Notes: generated by a model not told the origin, from the letters alone. Shown: positions 5,394 through 13,752, counted from the first letter of the stretch. The stretch: 15,982 nucleotides of DNA from Clostridia bacterium (GCA_017397695.1 JAFQIF010000115.1:1-15982), one strand, 5' to 3'. Numbers and translations are program-made.

Positions 5394-6785
5394 ATGAAAA
5401 AAGATTTGCTCAAGGAGCTGCGCGAAGGTGCGCAGCTTTCGCGCCGGGATCAGATTTCTCTGATCGTGCAACTCAGTCTCCCGGCAATCATGGCGCAGCT
5501 GTCCCACATCGTGATGCAGTATATCGATGCGGCAATGGTCGGGCGATTGGGCAGCGAACAGTCCGCGTCCATTGGCTTGATGGCGTCGAGCACATGGCTG
5601 CTCAGCGGCTTGTGCTCCGCATCGATTACCGGCTTTACCGTGCAGGTTGCTCAGCAGATTGGCGCGCGTGAGGAGAAGAAGGCCCGCTCGATTATGAATC
5701 AGGGTTTCGTGCTGGCCGTTGTGTTTGGCGCGCTGATTGCTGCCGCAGGAACGGCCGCGAGCGGCGCACTGCCGGCATGGCTGGGCGGATCAAGCGAAAT
5801 CTGTGCGGATGCGTCGGCATATTTTATGGTCTATGCGCTCAGCATTCCTTTTGTGCAGCTCAATAATCTCTCCGGCGGCATGCTTCAGGCGAGCGGCAAT
5901 ATGCGCGTGCCAAGTATTCTTCAGGCGTTGATGTGTCTGCAGGATGTGGTGTTCAACGCGCTGCTCATCTTCCCGGGCATGACGATTCTGGGCGTCCGTA
6001 TCCCGGGCGCAGGCCTTGGCGTATTGGGCGCAGCGCTGGGTACGGCGCTTGCACAGGCTGTTACTGCGCTGCTGATGATGTATTTTTTGCTGGTGCGCTC
6101 GCCTATGTTGTCTTTGCGCAGGGGAGAGAAGCTGGCGTTTGAGCGCCGCTATCTGATGCGAGCGCTGCGCATTGCGCTGCCTATCGGTGTGGAGCGCATG
6201 ATTATGTCCAGTGCGTATGTGATGGCGACGCGCATTGTTGCGCCGCTGGGTACAATCGCCATTGCGGCGAATTCTTTCGGCGTCACGGCGGAGAGCCTGT
6301 GCTATATGCCGGGCTATGGTATCTCTGCCGCAGCGTCCACGCTTATTGGCCAGAGTATCGGTGCCAAGCGCGATGACCTGACACGCCGGCTCGGCGTGCT
6401 CACAGTCACGCTGGGCATCATCATCATGTCCGTCAGCGGTGCGCTGATGTACGTGTTTGCGCCGCTGATGATCGGCGTCATGAGTCCCGATCCTGCTGTT
6501 GTGGCGCTGGGCGCACATGTGCTGCGTATCGAAGCCTTTGCTGAGCCTATGTTCGCTGCGTCCATCGTCGCCTCGGGTGTGTTCCGCGGCGCAGGCGATA
6601 CGCTTGTTCCCAGTCTCTTCAATTTCATCTCCATGTGGTGTGTGCGCCTGCCTCTGTCCGCGCTGCTCGCTCCGCGCATGGGGCTGGAGGGCGTGTGGAT
6701 TGCCATGGCGCTGGATCTCACCGTCGGCGGTATCCTCTTCCTCGTCCGCTTGCGCGGCAAACGCTGGATGAAGCAGGCCCAATAA
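5394..6785 (+). CDS. MATE-family multidrug/toxin efflux transporter
   Basis: 463 residues, the standard length of a 12-helix MATE (DinF/NorM superfamily) antiporter, which expels organic cations or drugs in exchange for Na+ or H+. The N-terminal half opens with LSLPAIMAQLSHIVMQYIDAAM (about residues 27-48), a typical first MATE helix with the conserved Pro and Asp. The half-repeat begins again near 255 with IALPIGVERMIMSSAYVMATRIV. Between them lie alternating hydrophobic helices and short Arg/Lys loops, and an ASGxxRGxGD-type motif (ASGVFRGAGDT) lies near 400. The start has GAGGT five bases upstream. Terminators precede and follow it, so it is probably its own transcription unit, although it lies just after the MerR/flavoprotein pair. 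The substrate cannot be told from sequence. Confidence 0.93.
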   Translation: MKKDLLKELREGAQLSRRDQISLIVQLSLPAIMAQLSHIVMQYIDAAMVGRLGSEQSASIGLMASSTWLLSGLCSASITGFTVQVAQQIGAREEKKARSIMNQGFVLAVVFGALIAAAGTAASGALPAWLGGSSEICADASAYFMVYALSIPFVQLNNLSGGMLQASGNMRVPSILQALMCLQDVVFNALLIFPGMTILGVRIPGAGLGVLGAALGTALAQAVTALLMMYFLLVRSPMLSLRRGEKLAFERRYLMRALRIALPIGVERMIMSSAYVMATRIVAPLGTIAIAANSFGVTAESLCYMPGYGISAAASTLIGQSIGAKRDDLTRRLGVLTVTLGIIIMSVSGALMYVFAPLMIGVMSPDPAVVALGAHVLRIEAFAEPMFAASIVASGVFRGAGDTLVPSLFNFISMWCVRLPLSALLAPRMGLEGVWIAMALDLTVGGILFLVRLRGKRWMKQAQ

Positions 6786-6792
6786 GCAAAAG

Positions 6793-6820
6793 AACGACCG
6801 GAAGCTTCCGGTCGTTTTTC
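6793..6820 (+). terminator. Intrinsic terminator after the MATE gene
   Basis: A perfect 12-bp inverted repeat (6793-6804 with 6805-6816; CCGGAAGCTTCCGG core) runs into TTTTT at 6815-6819 and another T-run at 6825-6830. The complementary strand also has a partial T-run, so weak bidirectional action is possible. Confidence 0.92.
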
Positions 6821-6847
6821 TGTATTTTTTGGTTATCCGCTGTGAAG

Positions 6848-6896
6848 CGAAAAAGGGTGCGGGGTGTTCCTTACAGGGACTGGGGAAGTGCACCCT
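6848..6896 (-). terminator. Probable intrinsic terminator of the solute-binding protein gene
   Basis: On the minus strand AGGGTGC (complement of 6890-6896) pairs with GCACCCT (complement of 6854-6860), followed by TTTTT. The long loop holds a second small stem (TTCC 6867-6870 with GGAA 6884-6887). The outer stem is only 7 bp with a branched loop, so efficiency is uncertain. Confidence 0.6.
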
Positions 6897-6914
6897 CCAA
6901 GTGTTTTTCCGTCG

Positions 6915-8501
6915 TCACTTTGCGCCGAAGCTTTCTACGCCGCGCAGCAGCTCCAGCTCGCGGATGTCGCGCGCATCGGTAAAGGCGGAGCGGGAAAGCA
7001 GAGCGCCCGCGCGCCAGTACAGGCAGATATAGGGAATATCCTGTTCAAACTGATCCTGAATCAGGCTCATAGCGTTCTGATAATCATCCGGCGTTACGCT
7101 GGTGCGCAGCTGAGAGAGCAGGTCGTTCATATCATCGCTGCGATAGCGGGTGTAGTTGCAGCTGGCGGTTGAGGTCAGTGTGAAGCCCGGATCCGGGCCC
7201 ACGTCAAAGTTGAATGCACACAGCGCAAGCGAGTAGTCGCCGCTCCTGAGTTTCACGATCACATCGTTGCGCGACCAGGTAGCCACATATGCCGGGATGC
7301 CCACGGCCGTAAGCTGCTCGGCGATTTTATTGGCGGCGTTGGTGCGCACGGTTGAGCCGGGCTCATCGTAAACCAGAATACGGAAGGACTCCATCGCCTT
7401 GCCGTCTTTGTAGCGCTTGCCGTCATTTGCCATCTTCCAGCCGGCCTGATCAAGCAGCGATTCTGCCATCAGCGGATCGTATACATCGCGGATCGTCGAT
7501 TCGTTGGAAAGCCACGTACCCGCAGGCACCGGTGTGTAGGCGACAGTCGCCATGCCCTGGTAGACGGAGGAAATCAGTTCGCTGCGGTTGATTGCATGGG
7601 AGATTGCTTCGCGAACCAGGTTTTTGCCGTTGTCGTCGCTCTTGAGGTATTTGTACGAGCGGTTCATGAGCAGCACCTCGAGCTGACGCGTGCGTGCCGA
7701 GAGCGAGAAAGAGCTCAGCGAGCCGGAGTAGCGGGAGGCGTTGATTGAGCGCGTCATGGCGACGTCGACGTCCTGCGCATCAAAAGCGCTGAGCGCCTTT
7801 TCCGCATCCCTATAGATGCTGGCGCGGATGTTCGTTACCTGAGGCGCGCGCTTCCACCAGCTCTTGTTGGAGACGAGCCAGATAGCGCTTCCGCGCTCAT
7901 AGCCGTCGTAGGCGTAGGGCCCCGTGCCGGCGGGCATGGCGTTGGCAACCTCTTCTGCCGGCAGGATGGGGAAGGTGAGTGCGTAGAGAGAACCATAGCT
8001 GGCACGGCGCAGATTAAAGAGAATCGTATGATCGTCCTCAGCTTCCCAGGATTTGACGGAGTAGAACGTTGAGTAGTACAACCCTCGGTCCGCCAGGTCG
8101 TAGTCGGAATTCAGATCGTTGTCAAAGCCTGACAGATCCAGCATGTAATCCAGCGTCGCTACGACGTCATGGGCGGTCAGCTTTTTGCCGTTGTGGAAGG
8201 TGACGTCGTCGCGCAGAACAACGCGAAGCCGGCGGCCGTCACTGATAAATTCGTAGGAGTAGGCCAGTTCTGGCTGCGGATTGTAGTTGTCATCCATGGT
8301 GAACAGGCCTTCGTACACCAGATCCAGCACGCTGACCACGTCGCGCTGGTTCAGCTCCAGCGGGCGCAGGTCAAGATCGTCGGTCGCCACGATGGCGCAG
8401 GTTAGATAGGAAGGCGCTGAGGCAGCCAGTGCCGGGCTGTATGCCGGCAGGAGGGTGCACAGCATCGCCAGGGTAATCAGGGAAAGAAAGAATTTGCGCA
8501 T
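6915..8501 (-). CDS. Extracellular solute-binding protein, family 5 (peptide/oligopeptide type), orphan
   Basis: 528 residues, typical of the DppA/OppA family that captures peptides (or nickel or other small ligands) for an ABC importer. Residues 1-26 are a Sec signal peptide ending Ala-Leu-Ala. Cys15 is in Met-Leu-Cys, which is not a lipobox, so unlike most Gram-positive binding proteins it seems not to be lipid-anchored. Family features include LVYEGLFTMDDNYNPQPELA (about 62-81), the segment LRDDVTFHNGKKLTAHDVV, and a later YDPLMAESLLDQAGW stretch typical of the second lobe. An AAGGAG site lies eight bases before the ATG. The gene starts 16 bases after the lytic transglycosylase stop, and no permease or ATPase gene for it is in the window. 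A peptide or muropeptide ligand is plausible from context only. Confidence 0.88.
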   Translation of the reverse strand: MRKFFLSLITLAMLCTLLPAYSPALAASAPSYLTCAIVATDDLDLRPLELNQRDVVSVLDLVYEGLFTMDDNYNPQPELAYSYEFISDGRRLRVVLRDDVTFHNGKKLTAHDVVATLDYMLDLSGFDNDLNSDYDLADRGLYYSTFYSVKSWEAEDDHTILFNLRRASYGSLYALTFPILPAEEVANAMPAGTGPYAYDGYERGSAIWLVSNKSWWKRAPQVTNIRASIYRDAEKALSAFDAQDVDVAMTRSINASRYSGSLSSFSLSARTRQLEVLLMNRSYKYLKSDDNGKNLVREAISHAINRSELISSVYQGMATVAYTPVPAGTWLSNESTIRDVYDPLMAESLLDQAGWKMANDGKRYKDGKAMESFRILVYDEPGSTVRTNAANKIAEQLTAVGIPAYVATWSRNDVIVKLRSGDYSLALCAFNFDVGPDPGFTLTSTASCNYTRYRSDDMNDLLSQLRTSVTPDDYQNAMSLIQDQFEQDIPYICLYWRAGALLSRSAFTDARDIRELELLRGVESFGAK

Positions 8502-8517
8502 GAGCAGGACTCCTTTG

Positions 8518-9372
8518 TCAGAAAGCGGGTTCCGGCGTGGGTTGAGGGAAGTAGTATTTGCGGTATACGTCGCGTGCGCGCAGCACGCGGGAAGCGTAGG
8601 TGGCGGTATCCTGCGTGGGGATCACATCCAGCGTAACGCCGTCGCGGCTATATTCGGGGTTTTTGAGCCAGGCGTCCACATTTCCCTGTCCGGCGTGATA
8701 CGCGCATACGATCTTGGTCGCGTCGCCATCAAAGCGCCGGGAAAGATAACCCAGATACCAGGTGCCGAAGCGGATATTTGTTTCTGCGTCGTAGAGGCGG
8801 TCGAAAGAATAGGAGGCGTCATCTTCGTCCAGCTTGTGTGCTACCCAGCCTGCGGTGTCTTCCATCAGCTGCATCAGACCGCGTGCGCCGAGGCGGCTTT
8901 CCGCCTGCGGGTTGAAGCTGGACTCACACAGGATCACGGCGGATACCAGCGCGGGATCCAGATCCTGTGCGAGCGCGTACTGTGTGATCAGACCGGCGTA
9001 TTCCAACGGATGCTGCGCACGCTCGGCGGCTTCGGCCTCAAGTCGGCGCCGCTCTTCCTGCCGCGCCAGATAGCTGCGCGTAATGCCTGCGGCGGATGAG
9101 ATAAACACCGCCAGGCAGATGACGATCAGCAGGACACGCACTGGGGATGGAATGCGCTCAAAGATAGAATCTTCAAATGCCCGGTCGATCGCTGCGCGTG
9201 TGCGTCCGGCGCGGGTTCGCCTGCGCGGAGCAGGGCGCTTTTTGGCAGGCTTTGCCTGCCGCTCAGGGACGCTTTGAGCAGGGGATTCCGACGAAACAAA
9301 GGCGTCCGTCTCTGCCGGCGTATCCTGCGGCATGCGCCTTCTGCGCTGAGGCGCGGGGGATGGTGTATTCAT
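8518..9372 (-). CDS. Membrane-anchored lytic transglycosylase (SLT domain)
   Basis: 284 residues. Residues 1-75 are a basic, proline-rich cytoplasmic tail; 79-97 form one membrane helix (LLIVICLAVFISSAAGI); 101-120 are a charged linker; about 125-275 form a Slt/MltE-type lysozyme-like domain outside the cell. The catalytic glutamate is Glu150 in ILCESSFNP, followed by the family motifs GARGLMQLM (163-171) and AYHAGQGNV (224-232). The enzyme cleaves the MurNAc-GlcNAc bond in peptidoglycan to give 1,6-anhydro products. AAGGAGG lies five bases before the ATG. The ATG overlaps the coaE stop (ATGA), so the two are translationally coupled. The polA-coaE-transglycosylase order is common in Clostridia. 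Met14 is a possible but less supported start. Confidence 0.93.
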   Translation of the reverse strand: MNTPSPAPQRRRRMPQDTPAETDAFVSSESPAQSVPERQAKPAKKRPAPRRRTRAGRTRAAIDRAFEDSIFERIPSPVRVLLIVICLAVFISSAAGITRSYLARQEERRRLEAEAAERAQHPLEYAGLITQYALAQDLDPALVSAVILCESSFNPQAESRLGARGLMQLMEDTAGWVAHKLDEDDASYSFDRLYDAETNIRFGTWYLGYLSRRFDGDATKIVCAYHAGQGNVDAWLKNPEYSRDGVTLDVIPTQDTATYASRVLRARDVYRKYYFPQPTPEPAF

Positions 9373-9965
9373 GCCTTCCTCCTTGGGGATAGGGATTCAA
9401 TCAGTACGTCAACCTGACGGCGTGTGTTTTCTATGGAACCGCTTGAGTCAATTACCGCATCGGCGCGCGCACGTTTTTCTTCGAGCGGCATCTGTGAATC
9501 AATGCGCTTTTCTGCATCCTGCCGATTGAGCCCGTCGCGCTCATGCAGGCGTGCAATCTGGATCTCGCGCGGTGCACTGATCACCCAGACACGGTCAAAC
9601 ATATGCGCCATATTGCACTCGTACAGCAGCGGAATATCGCCGAAAACGAGCGTATCCGGCGCGTTGTGCACAGTCAATTCGGATTCAATGGCGGAGATGA
9701 TCATGGGGTGAAGAATGGCGTTGAGCTGATTGCGCTTGCTGGTGTCGGTAAATACGATATCGCCAAGCGCGCGGCGGTCGAGTACATCGCCGTCAAAGAT
9801 GCCGTCGCCAAAGGCGGCGCGCAGCGCGGGCAGTGCTGCGCCGCCAGGCGCAGTCAGGCTGCGGGAAATGGCGTCCGCATCCGCGACAAAGCAGCCCAAT
9901 TCGCGCAGGTAGCTGCTCACCGTGCTTTTGCCGCAGGCGATGGAACCGGTCAGTCCGATTTTCAT
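9369..9965 (-). CDS. coaE: Dephospho-CoA kinase
   Basis: 198 residues, normal for CoaE, the last step of coenzyme A synthesis: ATP-dependent phosphorylation of the ribose 3'-OH of dephospho-CoA in the cytosol. The P-loop GSIACGKS is at residues 7-14. The conserved middle contains DIPLLYE and a DRVWVISAP stretch, followed by the lid-region RLHERDGLNRQDAEKRIDSQ. The open frame extends 25 codons further 5', but the conserved product starts at the ATG at 9965 (MKIGLTGSI). A GGAG lies 11 bases ahead, a slightly long spacing. The last bases overlap the transglycosylase start. It follows polA by 143 bases with no clear terminator between, so co-transcription from the polA promoter is likely. Confidence 0.96.
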   Translation of the reverse strand: MKIGLTGSIACGKSTVSSYLRELGCFVADADAISRSLTAPGGAALPALRAAFGDGIFDGDVLDRRALGDIVFTDTSKRNQLNAILHPMIISAIESELTVHNAPDTLVFGDIPLLYECNMAHMFDRVWVISAPREIQIARLHERDGLNRQDAEKRIDSQMPLEEKRARADAVIDSSGSIENTRRQVDVLIESLSPRRKA

Positions 9966-10053
9966 AGATGATGATTCTCCTGATATGACGGATGATAGAG
10001 ACAAAAACCTGCAAAACAGAATTGCTTTAAACTGCCGCAAGCGTGTATGGGGT

Positions 10054-10108
10054 CAAGGCGCAAAGCTCCTTGGCGGGTTTTAGGGCGGCAGCCCAAATGC
10101 ACCCTCCT
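10054..10108. repeat. Structured polA-coaE intergenic element with two hairpins
   Basis: The 143-base gap between polA and coaE holds two compact hairpins: CAAGG/CCTTG (10054-10058 with 10068-10072, with GC-AAA-GC inside) and GGGC-GGCA-GCCC (10083-10094). They are followed by TGCACCCTCC (10099-10108). Neither hairpin has a U-run on either strand, so they are not standard terminators. The same TGCACCCTCC word occurs at 6889-6898, past the end of the same gene cluster. This looks like a REP-type palindromic intergenic element, possibly one of many in the genome; it may instead be an RNA-processing or stability structure. Confidence 0.35.
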
Positions 10109-12658
10109 TTACTTTGTATCGTACCACGAGTGTCCTGCGTGTACATCCGCGACCAGCGGCACGGACAGCTGAGCGGCGCCTTCCATGCATTCGCGCAGCA
10201 GGTTTTCTACAGCCTGCTGTTCGTGCTGGGGGCATTCGACAATCAGCTCGTCGTGTACTTGCAGGATCAGGCGGGCTGCGAGGCCTTCGCCGGCGAGGCG
10301 GTCGCGCACGGCGTTCATCGCGATCTTGATGATATCCGCTGCGGCGCCCTGCACGGGCGTATTCATCGCGGCGCGTTCGCCGAATTGGCGGCGATTGTAA
10401 TTGGAAGAACTCAGCTCAGGCAGCGGGCGTCGGCGGCCGTACATCGTCACCGAGTAGCCCTCTGCCTTGCCCTGCGCGACACAGGCGTCCATGAAGGCAC
10501 GCACCGCACCGTAACGGGCAAAGTAGCGGTCTATGAATTCACCCGCTTCCTTGCGGGAGATGTGCAGGTTGTTGGCCAGGCCGAAATCGCTGATGCCGTA
10601 AACAATGCCGAAATTGACCGCCTTGGCGCTTGAGCGCATCTGAGGCGTGACCTCATCCAGGGCAACGCCGTAAACCTCGGCAGCCGTGCGCGTGTGAATA
10701 TCCTGACCGCGCCGGAAAGCATCGCACATCGCCGGATCGCCAGACAGGTGCGCAAGCAGACGCAGTTCAATCTGAGAATAGTCTGCGTCGACAAGCACAT
10801 GGCCGGGCTTGGCGATGAACGCGCGGCGGATTTCGCGGCCCATTTCCGTGCGTACGGGAATATTCTGCAGGTTTGGCTCGCTGGAGGAGATGCGGCCCGT
10901 CGCCGCAATCGTCTGGTCAAACCAGGTGTGGATGCGGCCGTCGCGCCCGGTCAGGCGAAGAAGGCCGTCGATGTATGTGCTGTTGAGCTTGGCTACCTGG
11001 CGGTAGGCGAGGATTTTGTCGATCACCGGATGCAGGGCAGAGAGCTCCTGCAGCGTTTCGGCGTCGGTGGAATAGCCGCGCTGCGTCTTCTTGCGTGCAG
11101 GCAGGCCGAGCTTGTCAAAGAGCACGGCGCCCAGCTGCTGCGTGCTGTTGAGGTTGAAGGGCTCCGTACCGCACAGCGCAAAGATTTCCTCGCGCAGCAC
11201 GGCGATCTGCTGGTTGAATTGCGCGCCCAGACGGGCAAGCTCGTCCTTGTCCACCAGGAAGCCTTCATATTCCATGGCATAGAGTGTGTGGAGCAGCGGA
11301 AGCTCAATTTCGCGGTAGAGCTTCATCATCGCCTGATCCTCAAGCGCTTTGCTGCGCTCAAGATATTGTTCGTAGAGCGCGGCGGCGCTTTCCGGCGCTT
11401 CGTATTTGCCGCTCTGCGGCGCGAGCAGATAGGCCATCAGCTGCACATCGTCAAAGTCAGCCGTCAGATGCACATCCCAGGCGGACAGCTCTGTCATCAG
11501 GCGCTTCGCGCCAAAGAGCACGAGCTTTCGCTTGCCGCATAGCGCGGGCGAGAGCGCCTTGGAGGCTTCTACCGGATCCATACCGTCGCCGAGCAGGCCG
11601 TGCGCAAAGGCAATGGCGGCACGGCGTCCGTCGCTGGCGGCTAGCGAGAAACCCTCTTCCAGCATCATCATGCACAGAAGAGCGCCATGCTCTGCGGCGT
11701 CAATCCAGGCAGATACATCACGCGCCGAAACGAGAACACTTTCCTCCTGCCAGATAACGGAATGCACGGCGGCAGAGGCGTGCACTGCGGCCTCCGGTGC
11801 GATCTGGCGCAGCCGCGCCATCAGGGACTTGAGCTGCAAGCGTTCAAAGAGCGGCAATACGCCCTGCATATCGCCCAGGCGGCAGTCTTCCAGCGATTCT
11901 GTAAGCGGTACCTGACGCGTGATAGTGGCAATCTTCTTGCTCATCAGGCCGGATATGCGCCCGTCGATCATCTTCTCGCGCTGTTTGCCCTTGAGGTCGG
12001 TTTCGGCATGCTCAAACGCATTTTCGATCGTACCGTAGGCACTCAGCAGCTTGACGGCAGTTTTTTCGCCGATGCCCGGCACGCCGGGAATGTTGTCGCT
12101 TGAGTCGCCCATCAGGCCCTTCAGGTCGGGAATCTGATCCGGACGTACGCCAAAGTCTTCGAGCACCTTATCCGGCGTGTAGCGCACCACGTCGCTTACG
12201 CCGCGCTTGGTGTAGAGTACGTGGCTGGTGTTGCTCACCAGTTGCATGGAGTCGCGGTCGCCCGTCACCAGCAGCGCGCTGATGCCTGTCTCTTCGCAGC
12301 GGCGTGCAATTGTACCCAGGATATCGTCTGCTTCAAAGGCGGGGCAGGTCAGCCGGCGCACGCCCATCGCATCCAGACACTCATATACCAGATCAAACTG
12401 CGGGCGCAGCTCCGGCGCCGTCGGCTTGCGGCCCGCTTTGTATTCGCCGAAGTCCGCATGGCGGAATGTCGGACCGTGCATGTCAAAGGCGACGGCAAGA
12501 TACTGCGGGCGCTCGTCGGCGACGACCTTGAGCAGCATGCTGAAAAAGCCAAATACGGCATTGGTGTAAACTCCGTCTTCATTGGTGAGCGGCGGCAGCG
12601 CATGGAATGCACGGTGCATCAGGCTGTTGCCGTCGACGATGACAAATGTATCAGACAT
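10109..12658 (-). CDS. polA: DNA polymerase I
   Basis: 849 residues, with the three-domain layout of PolA. Residues 1 to about 290 are the 5' nuclease (DDILGTIARRCEE, VTGDRDSMQLV and the helix-hairpin-helix GDSSDNIPGVPGIGEKTA). About 310-480 is a 3'-5' exonuclease-like fold without catalytic acids: the usual FDTET strand reads LLCMMMLEEG. About 490-849 is the polymerase: motif A DADYSQIELRLLAHLSGD near 622, motif B RSSAKAVNFGIVYG near 675, and motif C QVHDELIVE at 800-808 with catalytic Asp803. It fills gaps in Okazaki fragment processing and excision repair. Loss of proofreading is usual in Bacillus-type enzymes. The ATG at 12658 (MSDTFVIVDGN) has AAGGGG six bases ahead; the frame runs further 5' through the promoter, but that part is not part of the protein. 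First gene of the polA-coaE-transglycosylase run. Confidence 0.98.
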   Translation of the reverse strand: MSDTFVIVDGNSLMHRAFHALPPLTNEDGVYTNAVFGFFSMLLKVVADERPQYLAVAFDMHGPTFRHADFGEYKAGRKPTAPELRPQFDLVYECLDAMGVRRLTCPAFEADDILGTIARRCEETGISALLVTGDRDSMQLVSNTSHVLYTKRGVSDVVRYTPDKVLEDFGVRPDQIPDLKGLMGDSSDNIPGVPGIGEKTAVKLLSAYGTIENAFEHAETDLKGKQREKMIDGRISGLMSKKIATITRQVPLTESLEDCRLGDMQGVLPLFERLQLKSLMARLRQIAPEAAVHASAAVHSVIWQEESVLVSARDVSAWIDAAEHGALLCMMMLEEGFSLAASDGRRAAIAFAHGLLGDGMDPVEASKALSPALCGKRKLVLFGAKRLMTELSAWDVHLTADFDDVQLMAYLLAPQSGKYEAPESAAALYEQYLERSKALEDQAMMKLYREIELPLLHTLYAMEYEGFLVDKDELARLGAQFNQQIAVLREEIFALCGTEPFNLNSTQQLGAVLFDKLGLPARKKTQRGYSTDAETLQELSALHPVIDKILAYRQVAKLNSTYIDGLLRLTGRDGRIHTWFDQTIAATGRISSSEPNLQNIPVRTEMGREIRRAFIAKPGHVLVDADYSQIELRLLAHLSGDPAMCDAFRRGQDIHTRTAAEVYGVALDEVTPQMRSSAKAVNFGIVYGISDFGLANNLHISRKEAGEFIDRYFARYGAVRAFMDACVAQGKAEGYSVTMYGRRRPLPELSSSNYNRRQFGERAAMNTPVQGAAADIIKIAMNAVRDRLAGEGLAARLILQVHDELIVECPQHEQQAVENLLRECMEGAAQLSVPLVADVHAGHSWYDTK

Positions 12659-12689
12659 AGCGCACCCCTTCAAAAGGACATATATATTT

Positions 12690-12718
12690 ATGATACCACA
12701 AAGGGAGATAAATATCAA
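12690..12718 (-). promoter_or_regulatory. polA promoter, TTGATA-17-TATCAT
   Basis: On the minus strand TTGATA (complement of 12713-12718) and TATCAT (complement of 12690-12695) are 17 bp apart, about 32 bases upstream of the polA start. It is the best sigma-A-like promoter for the polA-coaE-transglycosylase-binding protein cluster. Confidence 0.75.
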
Positions 12719-12744
12719 TTCAAGCACAAGAATGTCAGGGCAAA

Positions 12745-12785
12745 CGCGAAAAGAGGAAGGAAAAAAGGAACAAAGCGCGAAAAGA
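12745..12785 (+). repeat. Polypurine tract with 10-bp direct repeats upstream of znuA
   Basis: CGCGAAAAGA occurs at 12745-12754 and again at 12776-12785, 31 bp apart, about three helical turns. The DNA between is almost all purine on the plus strand. It lies between the divergent polA and znuA starts, so a regulator binding both copies on one face of the helix could act on znuA. No recognisable Zur/Fur-type palindrome or clear -35/-10 pair for znuA was found in this 182-base gap. Confidence 0.35.
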
Positions 12786-12840
12786 ATATAGTTGATTGGT
12801 TATGCTTATTTGGAGACCGACCTGAAAGGACAGATCATAG

Positions 12841-13752
12841 ATGAAGAGAATCACGGCGCTGGCGGCGATGCTGCTTGTCTGCGCGATGCTTTGCGGCTGC
12901 GCTGCAGCCAGCGGCGAAGGGAAGACGTTCGTTACGTCGTTTTATCCCATGTACGTCTTTGCGCAGAACGTGGTTAAAGACGTCGAGAATGTAACGGTTG
13001 TCAACCTGGCGGGCGAGAGCGTAGGCTGTCTGCATGATTATCAGCTGCTTACGCGAGATATGGTCAAGCTTGAAAAAGCGGATGCGCTGATCATCAATGG
13101 CGGCGGGATGGAGCAGTTCATGGATAAGGTGATTGCCCAGCGCCCGCAGATGCCGGTTGTAAATGCAGGCGAGGGCATTGAGATGCTCTGCGGCGAGAGT
13201 GGGCATGATCACGAAGGCCACGATCATGATCATGAGGTACTCAACGCGCATGTTTGGATGGATCCGAAGCTTGCGATGATGCAGGTACAGAAGATTGCAG
13301 ACGGCCTTGCCGCTGCCGATCCGGAGCATGCGGATGCATATCTGGCCAATGCTGCGGCGTATGCGGCACGCCTTGAGACGCTGGATGCGGATATCGCGAA
13401 GATTCTTGCGCCGGCAGCGGGAAGCGAGATCGTGACCTTTCACGAATCCTTTACGTATTTTGCCAATGCATACGGACTGACGGTGGCTGCCGTGATTTCC
13501 GGCGACAGCGGCGAAGAGCCCAGCACACGCGAGATCGCCAGGCTTTGTGATCTGGTGAGGGAGAAGGAAATCTCTGCGCTGTTTGTCGAGCCGCAGTATC
13601 CGGCAAAGTCTGCCGAGACGATTGCGCGTGAAACAGGCGCACAGGTGATTCGGCTTGATCCGGTCGTTTCCGGCGATGGATCGCCGGAAAGCTATGAGAC
13701 GCTGATGCTTGAAAATGCACGCATCATGATGGGAGCACTGAGCGATGAGTGA
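12841..13752 (+). CDS. znuA: Zinc (or manganese) ABC transporter substrate-binding lipoprotein, ZnuA-like
   Basis: 303 residues. A lipoprotein signal peptide ends at Leu-Cys-Gly-Cys, with Cys20 as the lipid-anchored first mature residue. The cluster A-1 fold follows, with likely metal ligands His65 (CLHDYQ), His137 (NAHVWMDP) and His201 (TFHESF); Asp273 (RLDP) is a candidate fourth. An acidic His-rich loop (GHDHEGHDHDHE, 121-132) is typical of zinc-specific members and less so of manganese ones, hence the zinc call. The protein captures metal outside the membrane and hands it to ZnuB. The ribosome binding site (AAAGGA, about 10 bases from the ATG) is modest. The gene overlaps the next by 8 bases, so the three-gene operon is translationally coupled. 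Zinc repression by a Zur-type regulator is expected from family knowledge but no operator is visible. Confidence 0.92.
   Translation: MKRITALAAMLLVCAMLCGCAAASGEGKTFVTSFYPMYVFAQNVVKDVENVTVVNLAGESVGCLHDYQLLTRDMVKLEKADALIINGGGMEQFMDKVIAQRPQMPVVNAGEGIEMLCGESGHDHEGHDHDHEVLNAHVWMDPKLAMMQVQKIADGLAAADPEHADAYLANAAAYAARLETLDADIAKILAPAAGSEIVTFHESFTYFANAYGLTVAAVISGDSGEEPSTREIARLCDLVREKEISALFVEPQYPAKSAETIARETGAQVIRLDPVVSGDGSPESYETLMLENARIMMGALSDE

Noticed and set aside
5790..6893. A 367-codon open frame antisense to the MATE gene
   Set aside because: The product is Arg/His/Gln-rich low-complexity sequence, typical of an antisense frame in GC-rich DNA. The sense frame is a clear MATE protein.
10054..10094. 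Rho-independent terminator between polA and coaE
   Set aside because: The hairpins have no U-run on either strand, so read-through from polA to coaE seems likely.
10694..11542. A 282-codon plus-strand open frame inside polA
   Set aside because: It lies wholly antisense to the conserved polymerase domains, which are certain. No start site or family resemblance supports it.
12659..12727. N-terminal extension of polA
   Set aside because: It covers the TTGATA/TATCAT promoter and the ribosome binding site. PolA conservation begins at MSDTFVIVDGN.
13201..13236. Short repeated GATCATGA-like units in znuA as a possible DNA repeat
   Set aside because: They encode the His-Asp-rich metal loop common in ZnuA proteins, so they are a coding feature, not a separate element.
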